Origin: Chitinophagaceae bacterium
GTDB lineage: Bacteria; Bacteroidota; Bacteroidia; Chitinophagales; Chitinophagaceae
Assembly: GCA_947472635.1 (NCBI GenBank)
Contig: CANJDY010000130.1
Coordinates: forward strand, 1 to 7,622
DNA length: 7,622 nt
Direction: 5' to 3'
The notes under the pieces are model-generated. The model worked only from the letters and a program-made list of their open reading frames with translations, had not been told where the DNA came from and searched no databases. A program made the position numbers and the translations under genes. Shown here in pieces: positions 1-6,764 of the stretch. Position 1 is the first letter of the stretch; each line of letters opens with the position of its first letter.

Positions 1-1041
1 ATTTTCAATCACATTTTCCCGAACTTTCCACATTCTGTCGCCATTATTTTTCAACAGGTTGTCTAGTTTTTTTTGAATCACAGGCATTTGCTGTACTACC
101 GATTCTTCTGCATATTGCTGCATTCTAGAGTCGATGGTGGTATAAAATTTTAAGCCACCTCTGTACAGGTCGTAGAATTCTCCGGTGGCGGGGTTTTTGT
201 GTGTTTTACACCAGTCTTTCATTTTTTCGGATAATGCAGATCGGAAATAAGGTGCTATTCCAACATTGTCATCGGACTTTTTGTAATTGGTGATGAGTGG
301 TTTTGCTTTTAGCTTATTAGCATCCGCAGCAGACAAATATTGTTGTTTGCAGTCTACCATTCTCTCTATTACTGTATTTCTCCTATTGAGGGCAGCAATA
401 GGATGTCGGATTGGTTCATAACCGAATCCTTTTAGCATACCCACCAATACGGCTGCTTCTTCTATGCTCAGTTCAATGGGCTCTTTTTGAAAGTAAGTTT
501 TTGCAGCATTCCTAATTCCATAATTATTTCCCCAGGGAGCCCTGTTGAGATAGAGGGTGATGATTTCTTCTTTGGTGAAATTTCTTTCCAGTTTCACAGC
601 GATAATCCACTCCTTTATTTTTTGTACACCTCTGGTGATCACATTCCCTTTTCCTTGACCCAACATCATTTTAGCAAGTTGTTGAGTAATGGGACTTCCT
701 CCGCCAGCTGTGCCTAATTTTATAATAGCCCTCGCTACCGCCCTTGCATCAATGCCGGAATGGTCATAAAAATTTTGATCTTCCGTGGCTACCAACGCAT
801 GGATAATGTTGGGTGAAATTTGATTGTATTTTATTTCGCTTCTGTTTTCAGCATAATATTTCCCCATCAATTTTGCATCGCTTGAGTACACCTCACTTGC
901 AAGGTCTGCCTCCGGATTTTCGAGATCTTCTAGTGAGGGCATTTTCCCAAAGGCTCCAAAATTGGCAAGGGTAAATAGTAAAATCACTAATAATATGCCT
1001 CCGAAAAACACCTTCCATAAAATCCGTACTGAGTCTTTCAT
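1..1041 (-). CDS. Class A penicillin-binding protein (PBP1A-like), N-terminal part, runs off left edge
   Basis: Bifunctional peptidoglycan synthase; the visible 347 residues hold the glycosyltransferase (GT51) domain that polymerises lipid II, and the transpeptidase domain should lie beyond the edge. The reading frame is open from the ATG at 1041 to base 1. Residues 1-10 are a short cytoplasmic tail and about 11-31 a membrane anchor. GT51 motifs appear in order: ATEDQNFYDHSGID (85-98) with catalytic Glu87; GGGSPITQQLAK (113-124); KIKEWIIAVKLE (141-152) with the second catalytic Glu144; then KEEIITLYLN and a YFQK motif. Residue 117 is Pro where the family normally has Thr (GGSTITQQ). It starts 72 bases after porW on the same strand, with no terminator or -7 promoter motif seen between, so cotranscription is likely. 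No Shine-Dalgarno; the leader is A-rich. The family is confident; the full length is unknown. Confidence 0.93.
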   Translation of the reverse strand, partial: MKDSVRILWKVFFGGILLVILLFTLANFGAFGKMPSLEDLENPEADLASEVYSSDAKLMGKYYAENRSEIKYNQISPNIIHALVATEDQNFYDHSGIDARAVARAIIKLGTAGGGSPITQQLAKMMLGQGKGNVITRGVQKIKEWIIAVKLERNFTKEEIITLYLNRAPWGNNYGIRNAAKTYFQKEPIELSIEEAAVLVGMLKGFGYEPIRHPIAALNRRNTVIERMVDCKQQYLSAADANKLKAKPLITNYKKSDDNVGIAPYFRSALSEKMKDWCKTHKNPATGEFYDLYRGGLKFYTTIDSRMQQYAEESVVQQMPVIQKKLDNLLKNNGDRMWKVRENVIEN

Positions 1042-1113
1042 TTTATTGTTTTTTATTTTCTATGATGACAGAAGTTTAAATTGACCTGTGAATTTTCATC
1101 TACCTGAGCCATC

Positions 1114-4100
1114 TTACAATTTTCCGGGATAATTTTTTTTGAGCCAGCTGATATACCCTGCAATATCTTTATTTGTTTTTAATGCCAATAGGTTTTTATC
1201 CGAAATTGGATAAAATGAATATTTATTGGCAGGCAACCACGATAATTCCACGGGGGCTGCTTTTTTAATTTTTATTAAAAATTGAAAAGCAGTGTCAATG
1301 CTAGTGAAATTTGAAAATACCAGCATTGCAAGGTCTTTGTCTATGGCATCTTTTGTTAATGCAATCGGTTCATTGTTGAAATTTTGAGTAAGGTAGCGGG
1401 TGAGCGCATTCTTCGACTCACTTATGTATGTTCCATCCACTTTGTCTAGTAGCATGATTACAGTATACTGAGCATCCGCAGTAAAGGTAAAGGTGGTAGC
1501 AGTAGTAGTTGTTTTTACGACGGCACTATCTTTAGCAGACTTTACCGTTGCTGCCATGCTATTTAAAGGTGATTGTAAAAAAGTTGTATCGATTCTTTTT
1601 CCATCCAGCTCGCTATTTTTTTTCTCCAGTGCCTCATTGGGGGCTTTAGTGATTTCCAGTTTAGTAAGATAGTCCTCAATGGTGGGTCTTCTTTTTAAAA
1701 CCTCTATCATTCGAGTGGCTTTTTCAGCAATTTTAGTGCCGGGGAATATACGATCAATTTTTTTTAGTATGTCAATGGCAACACTATCCTGCCGTTGTTT
1801 GATATAAAAAACGGCTTCAATATAAAGTAGTTGAGGGGTCCAGAAATTATTCCCATACGTACTATCTGCCTTTACTTTTTCTGACAAAGCTTGTTCAAAT
1901 TTTCCCTCTAAAAATAAGTTGTAAATGGCTGCATATCTTTTTGTTCCATCAATATTTTTATCGTTGGGCGTAAAAGCCGCGGGGTTGTTGAGTAGTATTT
2001 CGGAATGGCTTCCAGCAAAATGTTGGCTCAGCAGTTGTTTATATTTTGCCGCTTTATCATTGTTTCCCAATTTGGAGTAGCAAAAATAAAGCCCTAGGTA
2101 TAATTCACCATTGTAAAGTGAATCTGGATATCTAAAAAGTGATTGCTCATAATGAATAGCCGCTTGTTCATAATCTTCCAGTTCCTGCTGGTATAGTTGT
2201 GCCAAATCAAATAAGCTACGGGCAAGTAACGCATGGCTAGCATCCATTTTTTCAGTTGTCAGGGGGATATTTGCCATTAAAGTTTCAAAACTGAAGTCTT
2301 TTTGTTGGGTGGTGTCATTTAGAAGGTTTTTATTGGTACCGCCTGTGGCTAAATTTGCATCTGCAGGTTTGTCAATGTCATTTGGGGCAACACTACTTGC
2401 TGCTGCTTGGCTGGAAATAATAGGTGCATTTTCAACTGCATTTTTTCTACGCCAGTTATCTGTATTTTTTCGTGTTCCCCATTTTCTTTTAAAATCAGCT
2501 AATCCTTTTGATTTTAGCGAACTGTTATAAAAATACCATTCCCCTTTGTTACCATCAGCAAAAAGATCTATGGGCTCATTTTTTTTATTGTCCAATGGAT
2601 TGTCAAAGCCAATCATGGATCCTCCCATGTCGGCCTCCTCTTTGAAGCCCTGTTCCTTGCGTAAACGTTTCACGATTTTTTTTACAAACATTGCTCTGTC
2701 TGATGGAGCCATGGCAGCAATAGCCTGTAAACTATCTTCTCTTTCTACAATAATAATTTTCTCAACTATTTTTACTAGCGCACTTTTTTTTGTTTTGATA
2801 TTAGCTAATCGATCTGCCAGGGAAGTATCACCCAGCTGTAAGCTATCGTAGTATGCGTAAGCTTTTTTATATTGCTTTTGGTTGTAGGCAATATCGGCCA
2901 ATTGAAGAGTGGCTTTGTTTTTAAGTGGTAAATTGGATTGGTTAAATTGAAAGCTTTTGGCGAAATAGCTGATTGCAACAAGGGTATCTTTTTTTTGTAG
3001 CGACAATTCAGCAGCAGAATAGAAAAGGATATCTTTAAAAGTTTCAAATTTATCTTTTTTAGCCATCTTTACGAGCTTGCTGATGCTGTTGGTGAGCTCA
3101 TGCGGATTGCTGCCTTTCAGCATTTTGGCATTGTTGAGCCGGGCATAAATATCCATTAAGGGTGCAGTGGTGTGTGCAGATACTTTTGAATAATATAGGG
3201 AAGCTTTATCGAATTGGTTCGTTAATTCATAGAGCTGGGCCAATAGAAATTCTGACCTTGCCCTGTCTTGTTTAGATTCAGCATTGCTCAGTGACTTTTG
3301 AAGATGGGTGGCTGCACTGTCAAAAATATTTTGCTTGTAAAACCAGTAGGCATTTACCTCATCTAGATCATCCCTAAGTCGCAAAGGCAGGTTTGGGTCA
3401 TATTGTAGGGTGTTGATTAAGCCAGCAGATTCGCTTAGTTCATCCTGATCAATTAAGGTACGAGCCATCCATACCAAGGCATCGTTTCTGCTGGGGGTAT
3501 GGCGGGTTAATTTTTTAAAAATCGGAGCGGATTCATTGTTTGCAATGCTCAGCGTGCCATTGCTCGATGCTTCGCTTGTGCCAACAATTCTGTCATTATC
3601 TTCGTCTTTTTTTCGGGGAAAAAGATTGTAGTTGATAAATTGGAAGGTAGCCGCCGCTGAGTCAAAATCCTTTCTAAGATAAAAGGCCTTCCCCATCAGT
3701 AAGTACATGTTGTCAATCCAATCATTTCGTAGGTCATGCAATAATATCCCTGCGGTGGTTTTTAATAAAACGGAATCTAGTTCAGTTTTTTGTCCTAATG
3801 TATTTTCAAGTGAATAGGGGTAAAAACTCAGTAAACTGGTATAATCATCTTTTTGGGATGCTTTTGCTCTTTCAATAACAGTTTTTATTTTATTATTGGC
3901 ATTATAGTAATAATTGTAATGGGTAAAATTATTCTGAATAAAATGCCGAAAGGGCGTAAATTTCTTTTCAGCCATTTTTTCGGAACCCAATTTTATATCC
4001 TCAAATTGCGCTGGCTTTTTTTCTTTGCCTAATAGGTCAATAGTCCAAGTGGGTGCTTGGGCCGTTACTGTAATCAAAAACGTGCAGCTAACGGAAAATA

Positions 4101-4131
4101 GGAAGGCCGATAAAAAAATCCTTTTCAACAT
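1114..4131 (-). CDS. porW: PorW/SprE-like type IX secretion system periplasmic TPR protein
   Basis: Component of the Bacteroidota T9SS, required in known members (SprE of Flavobacterium johnsoniae, PorW of Porphyromonas gingivalis) for secretion and, in gliders, for motility. It acts in the periplasm. The 1005-residue protein starts with a signal peptide (1-26). An N-terminal domain with TPR-like helix pairs follows (from about 138: MYLLMGKAFYLRKDFDSA, and several more to about 450). Next come the family's conserved core with EWYFYN (W532) and NWRRKN (W560), a low-complexity Ala/Ser/Asn/Thr linker, a second TPR region (about 630-770, DYEQAAIHYEQSLFRYPDS), a Thr-rich linker, and a C-terminal alpha/beta domain (about 886-1005) ending in a helix. 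I chose the ATG at 4131, which directly begins the signal peptide; an in-frame TTG at 4140 would add only three residues. Somewhat longer than F. johnsoniae SprE as I recall it. Cys16 sits in the leader but the lipobox is poor. Divergent from the 4235 gene, with the penicillin-binding protein downstream. Confidence 0.88.
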   Translation of the reverse strand: MLKRIFLSAFLFSVSCTFLITVTAQAPTWTIDLLGKEKKPAQFEDIKLGSEKMAEKKFTPFRHFIQNNFTHYNYYYNANNKIKTVIERAKASQKDDYTSLLSFYPYSLENTLGQKTELDSVLLKTTAGILLHDLRNDWIDNMYLLMGKAFYLRKDFDSAAATFQFINYNLFPRKKDEDNDRIVGTSEASSNGTLSIANNESAPIFKKLTRHTPSRNDALVWMARTLIDQDELSESAGLINTLQYDPNLPLRLRDDLDEVNAYWFYKQNIFDSAATHLQKSLSNAESKQDRARSEFLLAQLYELTNQFDKASLYYSKVSAHTTAPLMDIYARLNNAKMLKGSNPHELTNSISKLVKMAKKDKFETFKDILFYSAAELSLQKKDTLVAISYFAKSFQFNQSNLPLKNKATLQLADIAYNQKQYKKAYAYYDSLQLGDTSLADRLANIKTKKSALVKIVEKIIIVEREDSLQAIAAMAPSDRAMFVKKIVKRLRKEQGFKEEADMGGSMIGFDNPLDNKKNEPIDLFADGNKGEWYFYNSSLKSKGLADFKRKWGTRKNTDNWRRKNAVENAPIISSQAAASSVAPNDIDKPADANLATGGTNKNLLNDTTQQKDFSFETLMANIPLTTEKMDASHALLARSLFDLAQLYQQELEDYEQAAIHYEQSLFRYPDSLYNGELYLGLYFCYSKLGNNDKAAKYKQLLSQHFAGSHSEILLNNPAAFTPNDKNIDGTKRYAAIYNLFLEGKFEQALSEKVKADSTYGNNFWTPQLLYIEAVFYIKQRQDSVAIDILKKIDRIFPGTKIAEKATRMIEVLKRRPTIEDYLTKLEITKAPNEALEKKNSELDGKRIDTTFLQSPLNSMAATVKSAKDSAVVKTTTTATTFTFTADAQYTVIMLLDKVDGTYISESKNALTRYLTQNFNNEPIALTKDAIDKDLAMLVFSNFTSIDTAFQFLIKIKKAAPVELSWLPANKYSFYPISDKNLLALKTNKDIAGYISWLKKNYPGKL

Positions 4132-4169
4132 GTATATCAATGATTAAAATAAAGCGGTTAAATATCGGA

Positions 4170-4177
4170 TATTTTTG
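4170..4177 (+). promoter_or_regulatory. Possible Bacteroidota -7 element (TAnnTTTG) upstream of the 4235 gene
   Basis: TATTTTTG matches the Bacteroidota sigma-A -7 consensus TAnnTTTG exactly. It lies in the 103-base divergent region between porW and the M23-stub gene, and would give a leader of about 50 bases. No TTG is seen at the expected -33 spacing, so this is only half a promoter and the region is AT-rich enough for a chance match. On the opposite strand I see only an imperfect match for porW (TATTATTG, 4230-4223). Confidence 0.35.
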
Positions 4178-4234
4178 GGAATTAGTAGTGATAATGCCGT
4201 TAGGTTCCTTATTTTTAACATCCAATAATAAACT

Positions 4235-4633
4235 ATGGGCAAAATAGATGCCAACAGCACACTAAAACGTTTAAGAAACCGTTACCGTTTAGTGGTAATG
4301 AATGAGGATACTTACGAAGAAGTAGTCAAATTTAGGTTAAGTCGCCTTAGCGTATATATTGTTTTAAGTAGCCTATTTGTCATGTTGACTGTTTTAACGG
4401 TGGCTTTAATCGTTTTTACCCCCATCAAATATTATCTTCCAGGGGTAGGGTACGGTGATGCCAGACAGGTAAGGGAATTTCGTCAACTAAAAATACGAAC
4501 TGATTCTATCGAAAATGTACTTAAATTTAGGCAGCAGTATTTTGATAACTTACAAAAGGTGTTGGATGGCAAAATTTCCGTGTTGGATACCAATAAACTC
4601 GATTTACCGAAAGTAGATAATATTAATGAATAA
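4235..4633 (+). CDS. Short membrane protein resembling the N-terminus of bactofilin-associated M23 peptidases; peptidase domain absent
   Basis: The 132-residue protein has a basic cytoplasmic segment (1-38, with RNRYRLVVMNEDTYEE), one membrane helix (about 39-61), a FTPIKYYLPG motif just outside the membrane (61-70), and a charged, probably coiled-coil helix (about 77-110) facing the periplasm. From memory, this layout and the motifs 'YRLVVxNEDTxEE' and 'TPIxxYxPG' match the first part of a Bacteroidota M23 metallopeptidase commonly encoded beside bactofilin. In those proteins a LytM-type domain of about 120 residues with zinc-binding H/D residues follows; here the frame stops and bactofilin begins 50 bases later, so no M23 domain fits. 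I infer a membrane adaptor that may tether bactofilin or a peptidase encoded elsewhere. It could be a degenerate gene, but the intact frame, the ordered domains and the clean stop argue for a functional protein. The start is the only ATG before the basic segment; no Shine-Dalgarno. Confidence 0.72.
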   Translation: MGKIDANSTLKRLRNRYRLVVMNEDTYEEVVKFRLSRLSVYIVLSSLFVMLTVLTVALIVFTPIKYYLPGVGYGDARQVREFRQLKIRTDSIENVLKFRQQYFDNLQKVLDGKISVLDTNKLDLPKVDNINE

Positions 4634-4683
4634 TTATATATAAAATCTGCTTATTCTTCTATTTATCATTAAAATAATTTCCT

Positions 4684-5088
4684 ATGTTTAAATCAAAATT
4701 CAGTTTGTCAACAACAGAAATTTCAACTGCGAGTACTACTATTATTGGTGCTGGAGCGCTAATTACTGGGGATATTAAAAGTGAAGGAGATATTCGTATT
4801 GACGGTAAACTTAGTGGCAATCTTTTTGCAAAGGCAAAAGTTTTTATAGGAGCTGAAGGGGTTGTTGAGGGGGATATCCATGGCCTTCAGGCAGATATAC
4901 TTGGTAGGGTAAAAGGAAAACTAAAAATTCAGGAATTACTTCAATTAATGGGTAAATGTGATGTACAGGGCGATATTTTTGCAGGAAAATTACAAATAGA
5001 ACCAACTGCCCGATTTAATGGAAGTTGCCATACCGGTGCAAATGTGGTTGGATTAAATAAAGAATTGAGTAATGTGGTGAATCAATAA
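4684..5088 (+). CDS. Bactofilin (polymer-forming cytoskeletal protein)
   Basis: Bactofilins self-assemble without nucleotide into membrane-associated filaments that position cell-wall enzymes and affect cell shape. The 134-residue protein has a short unstructured N-terminal tail (1-18, MFKSKFSLSTTEIS), which in this family helps membrane binding. A single beta-helical bactofilin domain follows (about 19-118), visible as short repeats of Gly plus alternating hydrophobic residues: IIGAGALITGDIKSEGDIRIDGKL, VFIGAEGVVEGDI, GRVKGKLKI, CDVQGDIFAGKLQIEPTARFNG. A short C-terminal tail ends NVVNQ. Length is normal for the family. It lies 50 bases after the M23-stub gene and 24 bases before the four-helix membrane protein, and is probably cotranscribed with the stub. 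Bactofilin and M23 peptidase genes are paired in many bacteria, for example CcmA with Csd1 in Helicobacter, which supports a shape or wall role here. Confidence 0.93.
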   Translation: MFKSKFSLSTTEISTASTTIIGAGALITGDIKSEGDIRIDGKLSGNLFAKAKVFIGAEGVVEGDIHGLQADILGRVKGKLKIQELLQLMGKCDVQGDIFAGKLQIEPTARFNGSCHTGANVVGLNKELSNVVNQ

Positions 5089-5097
5089 TCTTTAAAA

Positions 5098-5105
5098 TAC
5101 CTTTG
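5098..5105 (+). promoter_or_regulatory. Possible -7 element (TACCTTTG) giving a near-leaderless transcript of the 5113 gene
   Basis: TACCTTTG fits TAnnTTTG exactly and ends 7 bases before the ATG at 5113. If used, transcription would begin at or next to the start codon, leaving almost no leader. No TTG occurs at the usual -33 spacing, so the match is partial. It would make the membrane protein and SprT-like pair a separate transcription unit from bactofilin. Confidence 0.4.
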
Positions 5106-5112
5106 CGGGTAC

Positions 5113-5508
5113 ATGAGTCCACAAAATAAAATCATTTTACCGCTGCTGATAGTATTTGTCCTTACTAATTTAACATTGTATGCAGCAAGAGCAATTGAAG
5201 TAAAATGGGGGATTGATTTCTATGTGTTGTTCTTTGCCAATGACATTTTCTTTTTATTAAGTTTAGTAGCTTTTTTTATGCAACGAAAGGCATTGGGAAA
5301 AAGCAATCCCAACGTTTTTATCAGAAGCGTAATGGGGGGTATGCTAATTAAAATGTTTGTGACTATCACAGCTGTTATTGTTTATAGGTTGATTGCGGGC
5401 AATAGTGTTAGTAAGGTCTCTGTATTTTTGGCTATGTTTTTATATCTCATCTATCTTGGAGTAGAAGTAGCAGTAATCACCAAATTGAATAGGCAAAAAA
5501 ATGGCTAA
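5113..5508 (+). CDS. Four-helix integral membrane protein, possibly ATP synthase subunit I (AtpI)-like
   Basis: The 131-residue protein has four predicted membrane helices (about 7-25, 36-56, 73-95 and 102-123) with a short basic C-terminus (KLNRQKNG). The loop between helices 2 and 3 is basic (QRKALGKSNPNVFIRS), suggesting it is cytoplasmic, with both termini inside. I see no catalytic motif. Size, helix count and the GMLIKMF stretch in helix 3 recall the small AtpI-like proteins that, as I remember, sit between bactofilin/AtpZ and atpB in many Bacteroidota. Neither atpZ nor atpB is here, so this assignment rests on position and general character only. The last 8 bases overlap the next gene's start, implying coupled translation with the SprT-like protein. 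The ATG at 5113 is preceded by a TACCTTTG motif. The function should be treated as unknown. Confidence 0.7.
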   Translation: MSPQNKIILPLLIVFVLTNLTLYAARAIEVKWGIDFYVLFFANDIFFLLSLVAFFMQRKALGKSNPNVFIRSVMGGMLIKMFVTITAVIVYRLIAGNSVSKVSVFLAMFLYLIYLGVEVAVITKLNRQKNG

Positions 5509-6121
5509 GCAGGAAGCCCCTTTACACCAATTGCAGCAGTACCTGCCTGAAGGTAGTTTCGAGGAGGTTTCCCAATACCTGCTTCTGTATAAAGTTCAAC
5601 TAACTATAACGCGTGAACGAAAATCGATTTTAGGCGACTATAGAAATTCGCAAGCCGACCAAAACCATCGGATTAGCATTAATGGCAATCTCAATCAATA
5701 TTCTTTTTTAATTACCCTTCTTCATGAATTGGCCCATCTGTTTACTTATGAGCGTTTCGGTCACCGGGTATCAGCCCATGGGCAAGAGTGGAAGAATGAA
5801 TTTAGTAAAGTGTTGGCCCTTTTTTTATTAAAAAAAATATTTCCGTTGGATATTCAAAAAGCGTTGTATAAAACGCTGCAAAATCCTGCTGCCAGCAGTT
5901 GTTCGGATGCTTACCTGTTAAGGGTTTTGCGTCAGTATGATAAAAAAGTGGAAGGGATGCTTTTAATTGAAACCTTACCGGTAGGGGCTGTTTTTACAAT
6001 AAAAGGAGGTAGGGAATTTAAGAAAGCCGAAAAAGTTCGAAAGCGTTTTAAATGTGTAGAATTGGCAACCGGTAAAATGTATCTTTTTAGTCCAGTGTAC
6101 GAAGTGCAGGTTGCCATATAA
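5501..6121 (+). CDS. SprT-like zinc metallopeptidase-domain protein
   Basis: The 206-residue protein has a SprT-like domain: HELAH at 75-79 supplies two zinc-binding histidines and the catalytic-type Glu76, and AHGQEW (92-97) supplies His93 as the probable third ligand, the arrangement of SprT and Spartan proteins. Preceding strands (VQLTITRERKSILGDYR, HRISINGNL) fit the fold. The C-terminal part (about 150-206, from LPVGAVFTIKGGREFKK to YLFSPVYEVQVAI) looks like a small beta domain. It has a single Cys (FKCVE) where classical SprT proteins carry a four-cysteine zinc ribbon. The substrate is unknown; Spartan in eukaryotes cuts DNA-protein crosslinks, but that role cannot be assumed here. The start overlaps the membrane protein's stop by 8 bases (ATGGCTAA), so the ATG at 5501 is well supported. 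The gene converges on the acetyltransferase. Confidence 0.85.
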   Translation: MAKQEAPLHQLQQYLPEGSFEEVSQYLLLYKVQLTITRERKSILGDYRNSQADQNHRISINGNLNQYSFLITLLHELAHLFTYERFGHRVSAHGQEWKNEFSKVLALFLLKKIFPLDIQKALYKTLQNPAASSCSDAYLLRVLRQYDKKVEGMLLIETLPVGAVFTIKGGREFKKAEKVRKRFKCVELATGKMYLFSPVYEVQVAI

Positions 6122-6122
6122 A

Positions 6123-6140
6123 ACTGATAGGCTAATCAGT
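6123..6140. terminator. Weak hairpin in the convergent gap
   Basis: ACTGAT (6123-6128) and ATCAGT (6135-6140) form a 6-bp stem with a 6-base loop directly after the SprT-like stop. No T-tract follows at once on the plus strand; runs of T occur about 30 and 45 bases later (around 6171 and 6186). The 87-base gap between the convergent genes is where a terminator is expected, but the stem is short and AT-rich, so this is tentative. Confidence 0.25.
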
Positions 6141-6208
6141 AAGACTCCTTTTATATTTAGTAAATCTATATTTTTTTCGCCAGCATTTTTTTACTGCTAG
6201 ATAAATTG

Positions 6209-6694
6209 CTATAATAATTTGATCATCCAGATATCACAGCCAGTATGGCCAGTGTTTCCGAGTGGACCGGTTAAGTAAGTAAATCCAAATTGTTCATACA
6301 ACGGAATGGCCGAAATCAATTCGGGCATTGTTTCCAAATATACTTTTTTGTACCCAGCCTTTTTTGCTGCAATAAGGCATTGCTCTATTACTGCTTTTCC
6401 AATTCCCTTCCCCCTCGCAGAAGGGGCCAAATACAATTTTACCAATTCGCAGGTGTCTGCAGCTAAACCGGTTGTAGGATTAATGCCACCCCCTCCAACA
6501 ATAGTGTTATTTAGAACTGCTACATGGTAGATTCCCTTTTGTTGTTGAAATAATTCGTACAAATAATCCGTACTATCATCAAAATAAACTGTGCCAGGTT
6601 TATCGGCTCCAAATTCAGTTAGGGCATTCCTAATTATAATTGCCAAAGCAGCATTATCAGCTGGTTCTATTAATCGGATAAAAAAAGGGTCCAT
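6209..6694 (-). CDS. GNAT-family N-acetyltransferase
   Basis: Transfers an acetyl group from acetyl-CoA to an amine; the substrate cannot be told from the sequence. The 161 residues cover one complete GNAT domain: an N-terminal strand and helix (FIRLIEPADNAALAIIIRNAL), the central strand VKLYLAP (85-91), the acetyl-CoA pyrophosphate loop RGKGIG (94-99) followed by the helix KAVIEQCLIAAKKAG, then VYLETMPELISAIPLYEQFGF (118-138), the usual motif B region. The C-terminus GNTGHTGCDIWMIKLL completes the sheet. Length is normal. The ATG at 6694 follows an in-frame stop two codons upstream, which fixes the start closely. It lies 70 bases downstream of the acyl-protein synthetase-like gene on the same strand and may be cotranscribed, though no functional link is evident. 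Confidence 0.9.
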   Translation of the reverse strand: MDPFFIRLIEPADNAALAIIIRNALTEFGADKPGTVYFDDSTDYLYELFQQQKGIYHVAVLNNTIVGGGGINPTTGLAADTCELVKLYLAPSARGKGIGKAVIEQCLIAAKKAGYKKVYLETMPELISAIPLYEQFGFTYLTGPLGNTGHTGCDIWMIKLL

Positions 6695-6764
6695 TTTTTA
6701 AAATTCTTTCATGTACAATTCGATACTGCTTAAGCAATCCTCTATTTTGAGGCAATCAAAATTT

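Noticed and set aside
487..717. Plus-strand open frame inside the penicillin-binding protein
   Set aside because: It is antisense to GT51 catalytic motifs, which clearly define the minus-strand gene.
1133..1140. Run of eight T in porW as a phase-variable tract
   Set aside because: It encodes Lys-Lys-Asn eight residues before the stop, so slippage would change little; A-rich Lys codons are common throughout the gene.
1485..1520. Thr-rich codon repeat in porW as a tandem repeat element
   Set aside because: It encodes a short TTTTATT linker between domains and has no regular unit.
2309..2851. Plus-strand open frames inside porW (also a minus-strand one at 2805-3047)
   Set aside because: They lie fully inside the well-supported porW gene in other frames, show no recognisable domains, and have composition expected of shadows.
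4132..4140. TTG at 4140 as the porW start
   Set aside because: It adds only three residues; the ATG at 4131 directly precedes the basic and hydrophobic parts of a normal signal peptide.
6182..6198. AGCA...TGCT as a terminator stem for the acetyltransferase
   Set aside because: Only four base pairs with a long loop; too weak to call.
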